Shown piece by piece: positions 23,375 to 32,626 of a stretch of 46,425 nucleotides of DNA. Source of the stretch: Candidatus Argoarchaeum ethanivorans (GTDB lineage: Archaea; Halobacteriota; Methanosarcinia; Methanosarcinales; EX4572-44). Both the position numbers and the translations under genes were made by a program. How positions within the stretch are numbered: position 1 is the first letter of the stretch; each line of letters starts with the position of its first letter. Below the pieces are notes generated by a model, which worked only from the letters and a program-made list of their open reading frames with translations, did not search any database and was not told where the DNA came from. The stretch spans positions 1 through 46,425 of the forward strand of contig CAJHIS010000005.1 in the NCBI GenBank assembly GCA_905067555.1, given 5' to 3'.

Positions 23375-24501
23375 AATAAATCACCATTACTCGTTTCATT
23401 CGTTATATTTCTTAGTTTTGTCAGTGTTTCAGCACGTGTTGTACCTGCTGCAAAAAACGTAACTATAGGTTTATCTTTTAGTATTAATGTGTTGTGCCAT
23501 GGCACATCAGAAGCTGTTTCTTTTTTATAGCAATCAAAAAGCAAATCAGACATTCTCTGATCAATCCATACATCATTTTTTGCAAACAGTATTGCTCTCC
23601 CTGCAAAACACTTTGCAGAAACCGGTTGTGGAAGCTCCCCGGAAAAGGCAGCCACGTGCATCGAGAATACATTGAGTTTATAAGCATGCTCCACTGTTTC
23701 AAGAGTGCCCTGGAAACGTGGATTAATCTCCAGTAAAAACAGTCCTTTATCGCTTAACAAAAAATCAACACCATTTGAACCCACAAGCATCAGATCGCAC
23801 ACAACGTTTTCGGCAAGCTCCTTCATCACATCCACGTGCTTATAATTAGAAGGAGTAATACTGCCAGAGTATGCATATGGAATATTAGTAAGCCATGGAA
23901 AACCGGATATCTCTTCACTTGTTCCAATACTGCAAGCTTCCCCACAAGCTGCAATCAACGACACACTTGCAGTAACACCTTCAATATATTCCTGTACAAT
24001 AAAATCATTAAAAGACCACTTGATTTCTTCGAGTTGCTCAGAATTCAGCACAAGCAGATTCTTTACCCCGCCAGCACCAGAGCGCGGTTTCACCATTACC
24101 GGATACTTCAGTGTCGAAGGTACCACATCCTCTAAAAGAAAAGTAGAAGGATGCTTTACTCCAATCTCTGTAAGATATTCTGAAAGCCAGAACTTGTCAG
24201 ACACCTTTTCAACAAGCTTTTTATCATTATTTAACACCGAAAGTTCAGTACCAAAATTTGACTGCTCGAAACCAGGGCCGCAAACCAGAGCATCATAATC
24301 AAATCTTTTCATTGATTCACCAATATCAGATTCGCGAGTATCATTATCAACCTGGGAATCTTCAAATACCACCACTTCATCTGCTATCTCAAAAAGGTCA
24401 CGGTCTCCAAAATGCTCAATCGAAAAAACATTGAAACCAGCCTTCTTTGCAGATGCACAGATATGACGAGTATTATAACCAACAACAAGTACAGTCTTCA
24501 T
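23371..24501 (-). CDS. ATP-grasp carboligase-like protein (COG2232-type)
   Basis: A 376-residue ATP-grasp enzyme. The N-terminal pre-ATP-grasp domain starts MKTVLVVGYNTRHICASAKKAG. The ATP-binding core has YPVMVKPRSGAGGVKN near residue 133 and FIVQEYIEGVTASVS near 168. The metal site is LLEINPRFQGTLE near 257. It resembles COG2232, predicted ligases related to biotin carboxylase found beside archaeal core genes. The product is unknown. It overlaps tfe and nif3 by 4 bp each. Confidence 0.82.
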   Translation of the reverse strand: MKTVLVVGYNTRHICASAKKAGFNVFSIEHFGDRDLFEIADEVVVFEDSQVDNDTRESDIGESMKRFDYDALVCGPGFEQSNFGTELSVLNNDKKLVEKVSDKFWLSEYLTEIGVKHPSTFLLEDVVPSTLKYPVMVKPRSGAGGVKNLLVLNSEQLEEIKWSFNDFIVQEYIEGVTASVSLIAACGEACSIGTSEEISGFPWLTNIPYAYSGSITPSNYKHVDVMKELAENVVCDLMLVGSNGVDFLLSDKGLFLLEINPRFQGTLETVEHAYKLNVFSMHVAAFSGELPQPVSAKCFAGRAILFAKNDVWIDQRMSDLLFDCYKKETASDVPWHNTLILKDKPIVTFFAAGTTRAETLTKLRNITNETSNGDLF

Positions 24502-25235
24502 TTTAACAGAACACTTACGCCCGGATCGTGCTCAATAAACACTGACTCGACCGGCAGCATCTCGCACAAACGTTTCATTGCAGGATTTTCAGTAGCATAA
24601 TGGGTGGCATCGATCAGTGATAATCCCACGGCATCAGCATAACGGATGGCACTGTGGCGAAGCTCTCCTGAAACCAGTACATCTGCATCGTTTTCGACAG
24701 CCATATCAATATACTTCTGGCTAAAGCCACTGCCACTAACAACCATCACACGCTTTACATCGCCGTTACCAATCCATTGGACATGCGTATTTAGCGTTTT
24801 AGCTACAAAAGCAGAAAACTCTTTAATATCCATCGTTTCAACAAAGCCAACGCGTCCAATGCCGCATGCATCTACCATGGACAGACCCAGCAGTTCTGCA
24901 AGAATGTCATTGACACCGCCCGGTGCTGCATCAAAATTGGTATGCATAACGTACAAGGATATTTCATTTGCAAGGGCAATCTTAAGCGTATTAGACAACA
25001 CTTTTGAAACTTTGAATATCGAATCAAAGATCAATGTATGGTGAGTGATCAGTAAGTCACAATCAAGCCTTGCAGCCTCCTCAAAAACAAAATTAGTAGG
25101 ATCCAGTGAAACAGCAGCCTTGTTTACATCACCACCGGTGTCAATAACAAGCCCAATACGCTCTTTATCAAAATCCTCGCAATAATTAAGAGGTGCAATA
25201 TCTTCCAGTACTTCAACAAACTTAGAAAGCTTCAT
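24498..25235 (-). CDS. NIF3-like dinuclear metal protein
   Basis: A 245-residue NIF3/DUF34 protein. Metal ligands appear in LLITHHTLIFDS near residue 64, MHTNFDAAPGGVND near 97 and the C-terminal EHDPGVSV. These proteins form hexameric toroids with a dinuclear centre; a GTP cyclohydrolase I-type or metal-trafficking role has been suggested for some members. First gene of a four-gene overlapping run with the ATP-grasp, tfe and HD genes. Confidence 0.9.
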   Translation of the reverse strand: MKLSKFVEVLEDIAPLNYCEDFDKERIGLVIDTGGDVNKAAVSLDPTNFVFEEAARLDCDLLITHHTLIFDSIFKVSKVLSNTLKIALANEISLYVMHTNFDAAPGGVNDILAELLGLSMVDACGIGRVGFVETMDIKEFSAFVAKTLNTHVQWIGNGDVKRVMVVSGSGFSQKYIDMAVENDADVLVSGELRHSAIRYADAVGLSLIDATHYATENPAMKRLCEMLPVESVFIEHDPGVSVLLK

Positions 25236-25310
25236 AATAGAAGTTTATGAGAGAGCTTACAGATAATAATCTTATCGTACCTGTACAGCTATATAAAAAT
25301 AGAGTGGGGC

Positions 25311-25781
25311 TTATTCTATTGAGATCTTTCGCCCTTTATATTTTGGTATCACTATTTTTAGCATCCCGTTTTCAAAATCTGTCTTGATACTACTAATTTC
25401 TTTTGGAAGTGCTATCCCAACGCATGTTTCGAGCTTGCCGAATTCAATGTCATCATTTATCTTCTTGCCGAATTCAAGATTATCAGGAATAACGCGCTCT
25501 CCATAAATAGTGAATCCGCCACCAAGTGCATATATTTCTATGGTATCTCTCTTGATGCCTGCCATATCACAGTATACATAATAATTTTCATCATCCTCGG
25601 ACGCACTTACTGCAAGAGCCGGTGTCTTGTATGGTTCAAGCCCAATTTTTGGTGCCACTCCACCAAAAAATTTCACACCTTCGTGTATAAAATCCTCAAC
25701 ATATTTTGGCGGTTTTGGTGCATGCTCAATCGTTTTTTCAATCGTTTTTTCAACCTGTTTTTTTCCAATACTTATATCCAT
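25311..25781 (-). CDS. small heat-shock protein, Hsp20 family
   Basis: A 156-residue alpha-crystallin-domain chaperone. The sheet region runs from ENYYVYCDMAGIKRDTIEI through FTIYGERVI to CVGIALPKEISSIKTDFENG, followed by MLKIVIPK. The C-terminal ISIE supplies the IxI-type anchor. An N-terminal arm of about 50 residues precedes it. A GGTGA ribosome binding site lies just before the start. It prevents aggregation of unfolded proteins. Confidence 0.93.
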   Translation of the reverse strand: MDISIGKKQVEKTIEKTIEHAPKPPKYVEDFIHEGVKFFGGVAPKIGLEPYKTPALAVSASEDDENYYVYCDMAGIKRDTIEIYALGGGFTIYGERVIPDNLEFGKKINDDIEFGKLETCVGIALPKEISSIKTDFENGMLKIVIPKYKGRKISIE

Positions 25782-25866
25782 AACTTTTCACCAGTATGTT
25801 AAATTAGCAAAGAACCTATTTAACCTTTTCATAGGGTTGCGCGGTTGAAATTCTTCATCAGTCCGG

Positions 25867-27021
25867 CTATTCCGGAAGAGAATGTGTTTTTCGCAGGCTC
25901 TCTATAATTGGGGGGAGTTTTTCAAGCAAATATTCCACATCCTCGTGTGTGTTGTCCCTGCCAAGTGTTATGCGCAGTGATCCTCGCGCTCCCTCTGGTT
26001 TCAAGCCAGTAGCAAGCAATACATGAGATGGTTCGAGAGACCCTGAAGAACAGGCTGAACCAGTTGAGACTGCAATACCACAGCAGTCAAGTTCTAAGAG
26101 CAGTAAATCCCCATCGATATCGTTGAAGCACACATGAATATTATTTGGCAGTCGCTTGGTTGGATGTCCATTAAGGTAACATCCCTCTATTTTCAAAATC
26201 CCATTTATTATCTTATCTTGTAAATTTTTAAGATGTGCTGCATCGCTTTTCATGTTTTGGTGTGCAAGTTCACAGGCTTTTGCAAAACCAACGATCGCAG
26301 GGATGTTCTCTGTACCTGAACGAAGAGTGCGTTCATGTCCACCGCCATCTACAAGCGACTCTATGTCTGTCCCACCTCGAACATATAATGCACCAACCCC
26401 TTTTGGACCATATATCTTGTGTGCTGAGATGGAAAGCAAATCCACGCACAGGTCATCCACGTTTACAGGTATCTTACCTGCCGATTGTACTGCATCGGTA
26501 TGGAAATATATACCTCTATCCTTTGCAATCCTGCCAATCTCATTTACAGGTTCAATGGTACCGATTTCATTGTTGGCATGCATAATAGTGATTAAAACCG
26601 TATCCTCCCTGATTGCAGACCTCACATCATCAGGATTTACCATGCCATATTTATCTACTGGAATGTATGTTACTTCAAACCCGAGCTTTTCAAGGTGCTC
26701 GCATGTATAAAGCACAGCATGGTGCTCAATTGCACTTGTGATTATGTGTCTTCCATGGTTTCTGTGCCCGTAGGCAGTGCCTTTTATGGCAAGATTATCT
26801 GATTCAGTGCCTCCACCTGTAAAGATAATCTCTTCTGGTTTCGCACCAATAAACTCTGCCACTGCTGTTCTTGAACTTTCAAGAGCTTGTTTTGCTTCTC
26901 TGCCAAAGCTGTGAAGGCTTGAAGCATTGCCAAATTTTTCAGTAAAATACGGAAGCATTGCTTCTACGACCAGCGGGTCAACAGGGGTTGTTGCACCACA
27001 GTCCATGTAAATTTGCTTCAT
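25867..27021 (-). CDS. nifS: cysteine desulfurase (NifS/IscS family)
   Basis: A 384-residue PLP enzyme that takes sulfur from cysteine for Fe-S clusters and thio-modifications. The PLP lysine is in SISAHKIYGPKG (about residue 200) and the persulfide cysteine in STGSACSSGSLEPSH (about 323), a group I-type loop. HTDAVQSAGKIPV and TGGGTESDNLAIKG bind the cofactor. No iscU-like scaffold is adjacent. A repeat-rich region of about 295 bp lies upstream. Confidence 0.96.
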   Translation of the reverse strand: MKQIYMDCGATTPVDPLVVEAMLPYFTEKFGNASSLHSFGREAKQALESSRTAVAEFIGAKPEEIIFTGGGTESDNLAIKGTAYGHRNHGRHIITSAIEHHAVLYTCEHLEKLGFEVTYIPVDKYGMVNPDDVRSAIREDTVLITIMHANNEIGTIEPVNEIGRIAKDRGIYFHTDAVQSAGKIPVNVDDLCVDLLSISAHKIYGPKGVGALYVRGGTDIESLVDGGGHERTLRSGTENIPAIVGFAKACELAHQNMKSDAAHLKNLQDKIINGILKIEGCYLNGHPTKRLPNNIHVCFNDIDGDLLLLELDCCGIAVSTGSACSSGSLEPSHVLLATGLKPEGARGSLRITLGRDNTHEDVEYLLEKLPPIIESLRKTHSLPE

Positions 27022-27316
27022 AATAAAGACATTAACTTGGTATTTTGATTTAAAAGCATATCTATCATTTCAAATAATTTCTTTCTATACCTTATGCAAA
27101 GCACCATGTTGTATCATATTTTATAAACGCAAGGGCTTGCATGTTTCAACTCGACCATTAATGTTCTTATATACCCACGCTTAAAAAACTGCACAACTTC
27201 GTTGTGCAGAAAATAACCAGCAAGAGAATGTTCTGCGTTTATACTTTCCTATACGTTAAAAAAAATCTCGCTCCGTGGCTTGTCCCAACCGCAAGCTCTG
27301 CTGCGTGGTATAGTAA
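27022..27316. other. repeat-rich region upstream of nifS
   Basis: No gene. It holds the minus-strand nifS leader and a mosaic of the long dispersed repeat split by a hairpin palindrome. The minus-strand string GCGTTTATAAAATATG inside the repeat resembles a TATA box but is about 100 bases before the nifS start. Confidence 0.6.
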
Positions 27317-27325
27317 TCAAATAAT
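27103..27325 (-). repeat. long dispersed repeat, copy 1 (inverted relative to 41.8 kb)
   Basis: The A part (27103-27182, minus strand) contains ACATTAATGGTCGAGTTGAA and then ACATGCAAGCCCTTGCG. The B part (27259-27325) contains GTGGCTTGTCCCAACC and then AAGCTCTGCTG. Both match 41800-41945 in the opposite orientation; over the 54-bp B part I count 7 mismatches. A hairpin palindrome (27189-27209) and a TACTTTCCTATACGTTAAAA segment lie between A and B here but not in copy 2. The B part runs into the last codons of the downstream-strand gene at 27317. Confidence 0.75.
27189..27209. repeat. hairpin palindrome
   Basis: CTGCACAAC / GTTGTGCAG with TTC loop, followed by AAAATAACCAGC, the usual spacer. 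It interrupts the long dispersed repeat. Confidence 0.9.
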
Positions 27326-28237
27326 TCTTGGTGATTCTGTTTCGTATTTTCCCCAGATTTTACCGATTTCCCAATTATCTGCGTAACCTGTTGTTTCCAA
27401 AAAGAAATATTTTTTACCATCATAATTGTAATATGTTCCAGAGCAACTATCACACCAGACGCCAACTGCTGCGTGGTCAGAATAAATTAGTATAATTGTA
27501 TCATAATCAAGAGCTTCTAAAATTGATGCCATTAAAAAAGAAGTATCTTCACAATCCCCTCTTTGGTCTATTATGGTTTCTATCGGATATTTAGGCCATT
27601 CTAGTTGGCTAATATAATCAATATCATATTCATAAACCATTGATTCAACAAAGTTTATCGCTATTCGAGCTTTGTTTGTATCTCCTGTACTTATTGAAGC
27701 ATCAGCTACATCTTGTGCTATGGTCTGGATTGTTGGATCATCGGGAGTTACAAATTTTGCCCAGTCATCACAACAAGAACTTCTTGGTTGAGATTTATAG
27801 TGCCAATATTTATCTTCTGCAATTCCAAATTGTGTTGAATGGGGTAAGCCCCTATGTGTCCAATAAACAGTTATTTTGTATGTTTGTCCTCCACCGGCAG
27901 GATGCTTATCTTCGTTATCATCAATTCCATCCCCATCTGTATCCCTTTCATTATCATTAGTTCCTAATCGAATCTCTTGTTCATACGTTAAACCATCCCC
28001 ATCTTCATCTTTCAATTTTTGACTGATTTCTTGTTGTTCTAACGATTTCTCTTTTTGTTGCTGTGTTTGTTCAAATTGTTTATCGATAGAAGCTTGCTTA
28101 TTTTTTGCTGATTGAATATTTGATTGGTGTTCGGCTAAATCTTGTTGAAAATCTTGATTATATGAATAAATATAGTATCCAAAAACTGCAAAGACAAATA
28201 ATAATATTATCACAATAAATATATGGAATTTATTCAT
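27317..28237 (-). CDS. membrane-anchored transglutaminase-like protein with calcium-binding repeats
   Basis: A 306-residue protein from ATG 28237 (MNKFHIFIVIILLFVFAVFG), chosen because it begins with the signal anchor. Residues 30-70 form a glutamine/lysine-rich coiled coil. Two acidic DxDxDG loops follow (KDEDGDGLTYEQE, RDTDGDGIDDNED), like thrombospondin type 3 or EF-hand repeats. A C-terminal transglutaminase/protease-like core has C in QRGDCEDTS and H in YSDHAAVG. It is probably extracytoplasmic. It overlaps the upstream gene by 8 bp. Its final codons lie in dispersed-repeat DNA, so the C-terminus may be altered. Confidence 0.75.
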   Translation of the reverse strand: MNKFHIFIVIILLFVFAVFGYYIYSYNQDFQQDLAEHQSNIQSAKNKQASIDKQFEQTQQQKEKSLEQQEISQKLKDEDGDGLTYEQEIRLGTNDNERDTDGDGIDDNEDKHPAGGGQTYKITVYWTHRGLPHSTQFGIAEDKYWHYKSQPRSSCCDDWAKFVTPDDPTIQTIAQDVADASISTGDTNKARIAINFVESMVYEYDIDYISQLEWPKYPIETIIDQRGDCEDTSFLMASILEALDYDTIILIYSDHAAVGVWCDSCSGTYYNYDGKKYFFLETTGYADNWEIGKIWGKYETESPRII

Positions 28238-28865
28238 TTTCATCAGAAATATATGGAATGTGTAATTTAAAAGGCATTTTAAAGCCAAGTATCCAATTTA
28301 CTTCCATTTGTCTTGGCTCCATTTTAGTTCTCATAACCTCTCTTGTTTTTTCGACATCTCTATATTTAGTAACGGTACGGTATTTTGTTAGAGTTCTATA
28401 TTTAGTAACTGGTCTTTCTTTTTGGATCTCTTGATGAACAATTTGATTTTTATATCTGGTTACTGCAACTAAGCAAGTGCACTGAATACAATTCCCAGTC
28501 CAAGAACTATAATCCGTACATGTGCAATCAGAACCACAAATAGGATAATATTGTCCAGACGGGGCATTATACACAATTGTTTCGTAATCAGTGTAAGGAA
28601 CACTTTGCTCTAAAGGAACATTATCTGTGTAATATTCTACATCTTGATAAGGTTCTTGTACTTGATATGATTCTTGCATTTCATAAGGTTCTTTTTCAGT
28701 ATATGTTTCAGTATCAGTATAAGAAACTTCAACTTCATAGTGATGTGTCTTTGTTGGAACAATTACCATAAAAGCTATCAATAAGAATATACCTAAACCA
28801 ATAAAAAAATACAGATTACTTCGATTTTTATGTTCAGATTCTTTCTTATCTTTTTTACGAGACAT
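28230..28865 (-). CDS. membrane-anchored protein with tyrosine/glutamate-rich repeats
   Basis: A 211-residue protein. After a charged N-terminus, one membrane anchor (LYFFIGLGIFLLIAFMVIV, about 18-36) leads to an outside region of degenerate YxxxEPYxxxExY repeats (about 45-95). A cysteine cluster follows (CGSDCTCTDYSS, then NCIQCTCL, about 111-132), then VTKYRT repeats around 150-168. The four-fold tyrosine periodicity suggests an extended beta structure. I know similar hypothetical proteins in methanogens but no function. It is coupled to the transglutaminase-like gene, suggesting a shared surface role. Confidence 0.65.
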   Translation of the reverse strand: MSRKKDKKESEHKNRSNLYFFIGLGIFLLIAFMVIVPTKTHHYEVEVSYTDTETYTEKEPYEMQESYQVQEPYQDVEYYTDNVPLEQSVPYTDYETIVYNAPSGQYYPICGSDCTCTDYSSWTGNCIQCTCLVAVTRYKNQIVHQEIQKERPVTKYRTLTKYRTVTKYRDVEKTREVMRTKMEPRQMEVNWILGFKMPFKLHIPYISDENE

Positions 28866-28928
28866 TACTTAAAACTTATTAATTATGGTATATAATATTT
28901 TCTGTTTATAAGTAAGTAGAGAGATCCA

Positions 28929-28971
28929 TCAAATTAGAAACCGGAACTTTTAAAGCTAATTTGACAGCCTC
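28929..28971 (+). repeat. 43-bp repeat upstream of ccmC, copy 1
   Basis: Contains a perfect 9-bp inverted repeat TCAAATTAG / CTAATTTGA. A second copy with about six changes is at 42266-42308, also about 100 bp upstream of a plus-strand gene. Confidence 0.7.
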
Positions 28972-29031
28972 TTCAACATCTATCGTTAAAATGCAAAGGA
29001 TTTTATGGAATATAAACCATGACTTTCGCAA

Positions 29032-29769
29032 ATGACCGTCTCACTTAAAAAATTTCTCATGTTTTTGTCACTGGTTTTAGTCATGTACGCCAATATCATG
29101 GTGTTTACTATTGCACCTGTTCCGGTCAATCCTGGTGAACGCGGGGAGTTTATGACCGACCAGCAGTGGCATGACTATCAAAGCAGTTTTAAAATTTTTT
29201 ATTTTCATTTGCCAATAGCAATGACCGCATATATCGCCTTTGCTATTATGTTTTTATCGAGTGTCATGTATCTTAGAACCAGCGGTCGTGCCGTCCATGA
29301 TTTGCAGAAGCAATTCAAGGCACAATTGTGGGACTTTAGAGCATATTCTGCTGCCGAGGTTGGTGTGTTATTTGCAGCACTCACACTGATAAGCGGATCC
29401 ATCTGGGCAAGAAGTGCATGGGGAGTTTACTGGTTATGGGATGTCAGGCTCACCACATCACTTGTAGTATTTCTTGTGTACCTCTCTTATCTTGTGTTGC
29501 GACAGGCAATTGAAGAGCCGGAGAAAAGAGCCAGGTTATCAGCAGTGTTTGGAGTTGTTGGGTTTATGGGTGTGCCATTAAGTTTTCTTTCAATTAGACT
29601 CTGGAGAGCACACCATCCGCTGGTAATAGGCGGTGGCGGCATACATGGCACAGACGTTATATTTCCCTTATTGTTAAACATTGCAGCGTATGTTACGTTA
29701 GCAGTAACCTTGATATTGATACGTATAGATAACGAAAAACTTAAAGATCGCGCAGAGCAAATCTTGTAG
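29032..29769 (+). CDS. ccmC: cytochrome c biogenesis protein CcmC (haem handling)
   Basis: A 245-residue integral membrane protein with six membrane segments. The haem-binding WWD-type motif is SAWGVYWLWDVRLT (about 123-136), and the flanking haem-ligand histidines are H59 in FYFHLPIA and one near 194 in WRAHHPLVI. In system I, CcmC loads haem onto CcmE on the outer membrane face. No ccmE, ccmB or ccmF is adjacent, so this gene is separated from its partners. The gene implies that the organism makes c-type cytochromes. Confidence 0.92.
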   Translation: MTVSLKKFLMFLSLVLVMYANIMVFTIAPVPVNPGERGEFMTDQQWHDYQSSFKIFYFHLPIAMTAYIAFAIMFLSSVMYLRTSGRAVHDLQKQFKAQLWDFRAYSAAEVGVLFAALTLISGSIWARSAWGVYWLWDVRLTTSLVVFLVYLSYLVLRQAIEEPEKRARLSAVFGVVGFMGVPLSFLSIRLWRAHHPLVIGGGGIHGTDVIFPLLLNIAAYVTLAVTLILIRIDNEKLKDRAEQIL

Positions 29770-29837
29770 AGCGAGGGACTGGCAATCTATGACCCAAACA
29801 TAAACACCAACTTTATCTCTGTTGAAAGTACTACTGC

Positions 29838-30761
29838 ATGGACACAACAACTGAAGGGATTGCAAACGTGGCAGTGCATAGCTATAACAGTGTGAAGGAA
29901 AAGATTATTGAACGCTATCTTTTTGTATGCGCATTAATATCCATCTTCGTTACAATCAGTATTGTGCTGGTACTACTTTCTGAAACAGTTTCCTTTTTTA
30001 GAGACGTAAGTATCATCGAATTTCTAACCGGGACAAGGTGGGCGCCAACTTATACACCATCTCATTTTGGGGTGCTGCCACTCATTAATGGTACATTACT
30101 TATAGCGATAGGATCAAGCATTATTGCCCTTCCGGTGGGACTTACGAGTGCTATATATCTAAGTGAGTATGCAAATGAACGCACACGCGGAATCGTTAAA
30201 CCAGTAATAGAACTGCTTGCTGGCATACCTACTGTAGTTTACGGATGCTTTGCAGTCCTGTTTGTAACCCCCATCATCAGAAAACTGATACCAGAAACAG
30301 AGATCTTTAACGCCGCAAGTGCCTGCATCGTGGTTGGGATAATGATACTTCCGATGGTATCAAGCCTGAGCGAAGATGCAATCAGAAGTGTGCCACACAC
30401 ACTCAGGGAAGGTGCTTATGCTCTTGGCGCTACCAAATATGAAGTAACAACAAGAGTTGTTCTGCCATCCGCTCTTTCCGGAATTCTTGCATCGTTTATC
30501 CTCGCAATTTCAAGAGCTATAGGAGAAACTATGGCAGTAACACTTGCAGCAGGTGCCACACCAAACATAACACTCAACATCTTTGAAAGCATACAAACAA
30601 TGACTGCTTACATTGTGCAGGTAAGTCTTGGAGATACTCCTGCCGGCAGTATAGCATACAAATCCATATTTGCAATAGGTATGGTACTGTTTCTCATGAC
30701 ATTTGGGATGAACCTTGTTAGTCAGTGGATAAGATCACGCTATCGGGAGGTATACGAGTAA
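29838..30761 (+). CDS. pstC: phosphate ABC transporter permease PstC
   Basis: A 307-residue permease with six membrane segments. The EAA coupling loop is [22 protein letters not shown] (near residue 190), contacting Pst[15 protein letters not shown] is the conserved segment of PstC/PstA proteins. It opens the pstC-pstA-pstB-phoU run. The phosphate-binding protein PstS is not encoded in this window, which is unusual since pstS normally leads the operon. Confidence 0.95.
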   Translation: MDTTTEGIANVAVHSYNSVKEKIIERYLFVCALISIFVTISIVLVLLSETVSFFRDVSIIEFLTGTRWAPTYTPSHFGVLPLINGTLLIAIGSSIIALPVGLTSAIYLSEYANERTRGIVKPVIELLAGIPTVVYGCFAVLFVTPIIRKLIPETEIFNAASACIVVGIMILPMVSSLSEDAIRSVPHTLREGAYALGATKYEVTTRVVLPSALSGILASFILAISRAIGETMAVTLAAGATPNITLNIFESIQTMTAYIVQVSLGDTPAGSIAYKSIFAIGMVLFLMTFGMNLVSQWIRSRYREVYE

Positions 30762-31618
30762 TGAACCTGCAAGAGAAACGTCGAAGAAAAGACCAGCTTT
30801 TTGCAGTCATCTGCCTTGCTTCCACCATCACAGGCATCGTACTGCTTGCTTTACTGTTATGTGATATATTTGTAAAAGGATTTTCATGGTTAAGCTGGGA
30901 TTTTATTTGCAGTTACCCGTCCCGCTTTCCGGAAAGGGCAGGCATAAAATCAGCATTCTGGGGTTCAATCTGGCTCATATTGCTAACCGCGGCTCTCGCA
31001 CTGCCTATAGGGGTAAGTGCAGCAATATACCTTGAGGAATACGCACCAAGATCACGTCTCACAAAGATTATTGAAATTAATATCTTCAACCTGGCTGGCG
31101 TCCCGAGTGTCGTTTATGGTATCCTTGGTCTTGCCATTTTTGTTCGGGGACTCTCGCTTGGAAAAAGTCTGATAGCAGGTGCTCTCACACTCTCGCTATT
31201 GGTGCTCCCTATAATTATTATTTCCACAAAAGAAGCTCTTTCTGCAGTACCAAGCTCACTCCGGGAAGCATCCTACGGGCTTGGAGCGAGCAGGTGGCAG
31301 ACCATCAGGTACCAGGTACTGCCTTCAGCAATGCCATGGATACTTACAGGCAGCATCCTTGCACTTTCAAGAGCCATCGGGGAAACCGCACCATTGATAA
31401 TGATAGGAGCCCTCACGTTTGTAGCATTCACCCCGCAAACACCTCTTGATCCTTTCACAGCCATGCCAATACAGATATTTAACTGGATCAGCAGGCCCCA
31501 ACCGGAATTTGCAAATATTGCATCGGCAGCAATCATCGTGCTTCTTTTGGTTCTGCTGACAATGAATGCAGCAGCAATCATCCTTCGAAGGAAATGCCAG
31601 AAAAAACTGCAAGGGTAA
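30761..31618 (+). CDS. pstA: phosphate ABC transporter permease PstA
   Basis: A 285-residue permease starting at ATG 30761 ([16 protein letters not shown]), which overlaps the pstC stop by one base; an earlier in-frame start at 30725 lies within pstC. The EAA loop is [22 protein letters not shown], and [14 protein letters not shown] follows. It pairs with PstC to form the phosphate channel. Confidence 0.95.
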   Translation: MNLQEKRRRKDQLFAVICLASTITGIVLLALLLCDIFVKGFSWLSWDFICSYPSRFPERAGIKSAFWGSIWLILLTAALALPIGVSAAIYLEEYAPRSRLTKIIEINIFNLAGVPSVVYGILGLAIFVRGLSLGKSLIAGALTLSLLVLPIIIISTKEALSAVPSSLREASYGLGASRWQTIRYQVLPSAMPWILTGSILALSRAIGETAPLIMIGALTFVAFTPQTPLDPFTAMPIQIFNWISRPQPEFANIASAAIIVLLLVLLTMNAAAIILRRKCQKKLQG

Positions 31619-31671
31619 TAAAAACAAATCATAACCTATAGATATAAACAGAGCAAAAGAGGAGCATACGT

Positions 31672-32436
31672 ATGAACCATGAAGAAATCGAAATATCAGT
31701 TAAAAACTTTAACCTGTGGTATGCAGACAATCAAGCTTTAAAAAACATCAATCTGGATATACCAAGGAGAAAGATTACAGCACTCATAGGACCTTCAGGC
31801 TGCGGAAAAACCAGCTTCATACGCTGTCTTAACCGAATGAATGACCTGATACCAACGGTACGAACAGAGGGCGAAATGCTCTTAAACAACGAAAATATCA
31901 ACCACAAGGGTGTGGATGTGGTGAGTCTTCGAAAAAAGGTTGGCATGGTATTTCAGAAACCAAACCCTTTTCCATCATCGGTATTTGAAAACGTTGCATA
32001 CGGCCCACGAATACATGGTGAAAAAAATAAGCAGCAGCTTGCACAAATCGTTGAAGAAAGCTTAAAAAATGCAGCTTTGTGGGATGAAGTCAGGGATCGA
32101 ATCGATCGCTCGGCATTGAGCTTGAGCGGGGGACAGCAGCAGCGATTGTGCATCGCGAGAACCCTTGCAGTGCAGCCAGACATTATACTCCTTGATGAAC
32201 CATGCAGTGCACTTGATCCAATCTCAACAAGCAAGATCGAAGACCTCATGGTAAAACTTAAAGAACACTACACTATAATTATAGTCACCCATAACATGCA
32301 GCAGGCAGCAAGGGTATCAGACTACACAGCCTTCTTTCTTCATGGAAAGATAATAGAATTCGATGAGACAAAGAAACTCTTTAAAAAACCGAAAGAGAAA
32401 AGTACGGAAGACTACATAACAGGAAGGTTTGGATGA
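31672..32436 (+). CDS. pstB: phosphate ABC transporter ATPase PstB
   Basis: A 254-residue ATPase. Walker [10 protein letters not shown] (about 38-46), signature [14 protein letters not shown], Walker [14 protein letters not shown], switch histidine in [13 protein letters not shown]. It powers phosphate import through PstCA. Its 3' end is duplicated: the last 22 bp recur at 32484-32512, before the hairpin cluster. Confidence 0.97.
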   Translation: MNHEEIEISVKNFNLWYADNQALKNINLDIPRRKITALIGPSGCGKTSFIRCLNRMNDLIPTVRTEGEMLLNNENINHKGVDVVSLRKKVGMVFQKPNPFPSSVFENVAYGPRIHGEKNKQQLAQIVEESLKNAALWDEVRDRIDRSALSLSGGQQQRLCIARTLAVQPDIILLDEPCSALDPISTSKIEDLMVKLKEHYTIIIVTHNMQQAARVSDYTAFFLHGKIIEFDETKKLFKKPKEKSTEDYITGRFG

Positions 32437-32512
32437 CACCTCGACTACCAGACACAAGAATGAACACGAGCCAAGTTGTGAACGTTTGGATAAAACATGA
32501 CACCTCGACTAC
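32427..32512 (+). repeat. duplicated pstB 3' end
   Basis: GTTTGGATGACACC with TCGACTAC (32427-32448) recurs at 32484-32512, with a six-base insertion after GTTTGGAT. The first copy contains the pstB stop codon. The second leads directly into the first hairpin, CTCGACTAC / GTAGTCGAG. It parallels the duplicated tldD/pmbA junction. Confidence 0.75.
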
Positions 32513-32610
32513 GAAGTAGTCGAGAGTTAATTCCACACACTGAGTGTGTGGTTCTGCGCAACGAAGTTGTGCAGTCGAGAAATAGTTTCTGCAAAGTGTA
32601 AGCTTTGCAG
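32504..32610. repeat. cluster of four hairpin palindromes before phoU
   Basis: 32504-32524: CTCGACTAC / GTAGTCGAG, GAA loop. 32533-32551: CCACACAC / GTGTGTGG, TGA loop. 32554-32574: CTGCGCAAC / GTTGTGCAG, GAA loop, one G-T wobble. 32589-32610: CTGCAAAG / CTTTGCAG, 6-base loop. Arm sequences differ while pairing is kept. Confidence 0.85.
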
Positions 32611-32626
32611 GTTGGGATGTAACATA

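Noticed and set aside
27145-27165. GTTTCAACTCGACC (and GTTGAAAC at 41895), resembling the end of an archaeal CRISPR repeat
   Set aside because: Only isolated copies exist and no regularly spaced repeats or spacers surround them; they belong to the long dispersed repeat.
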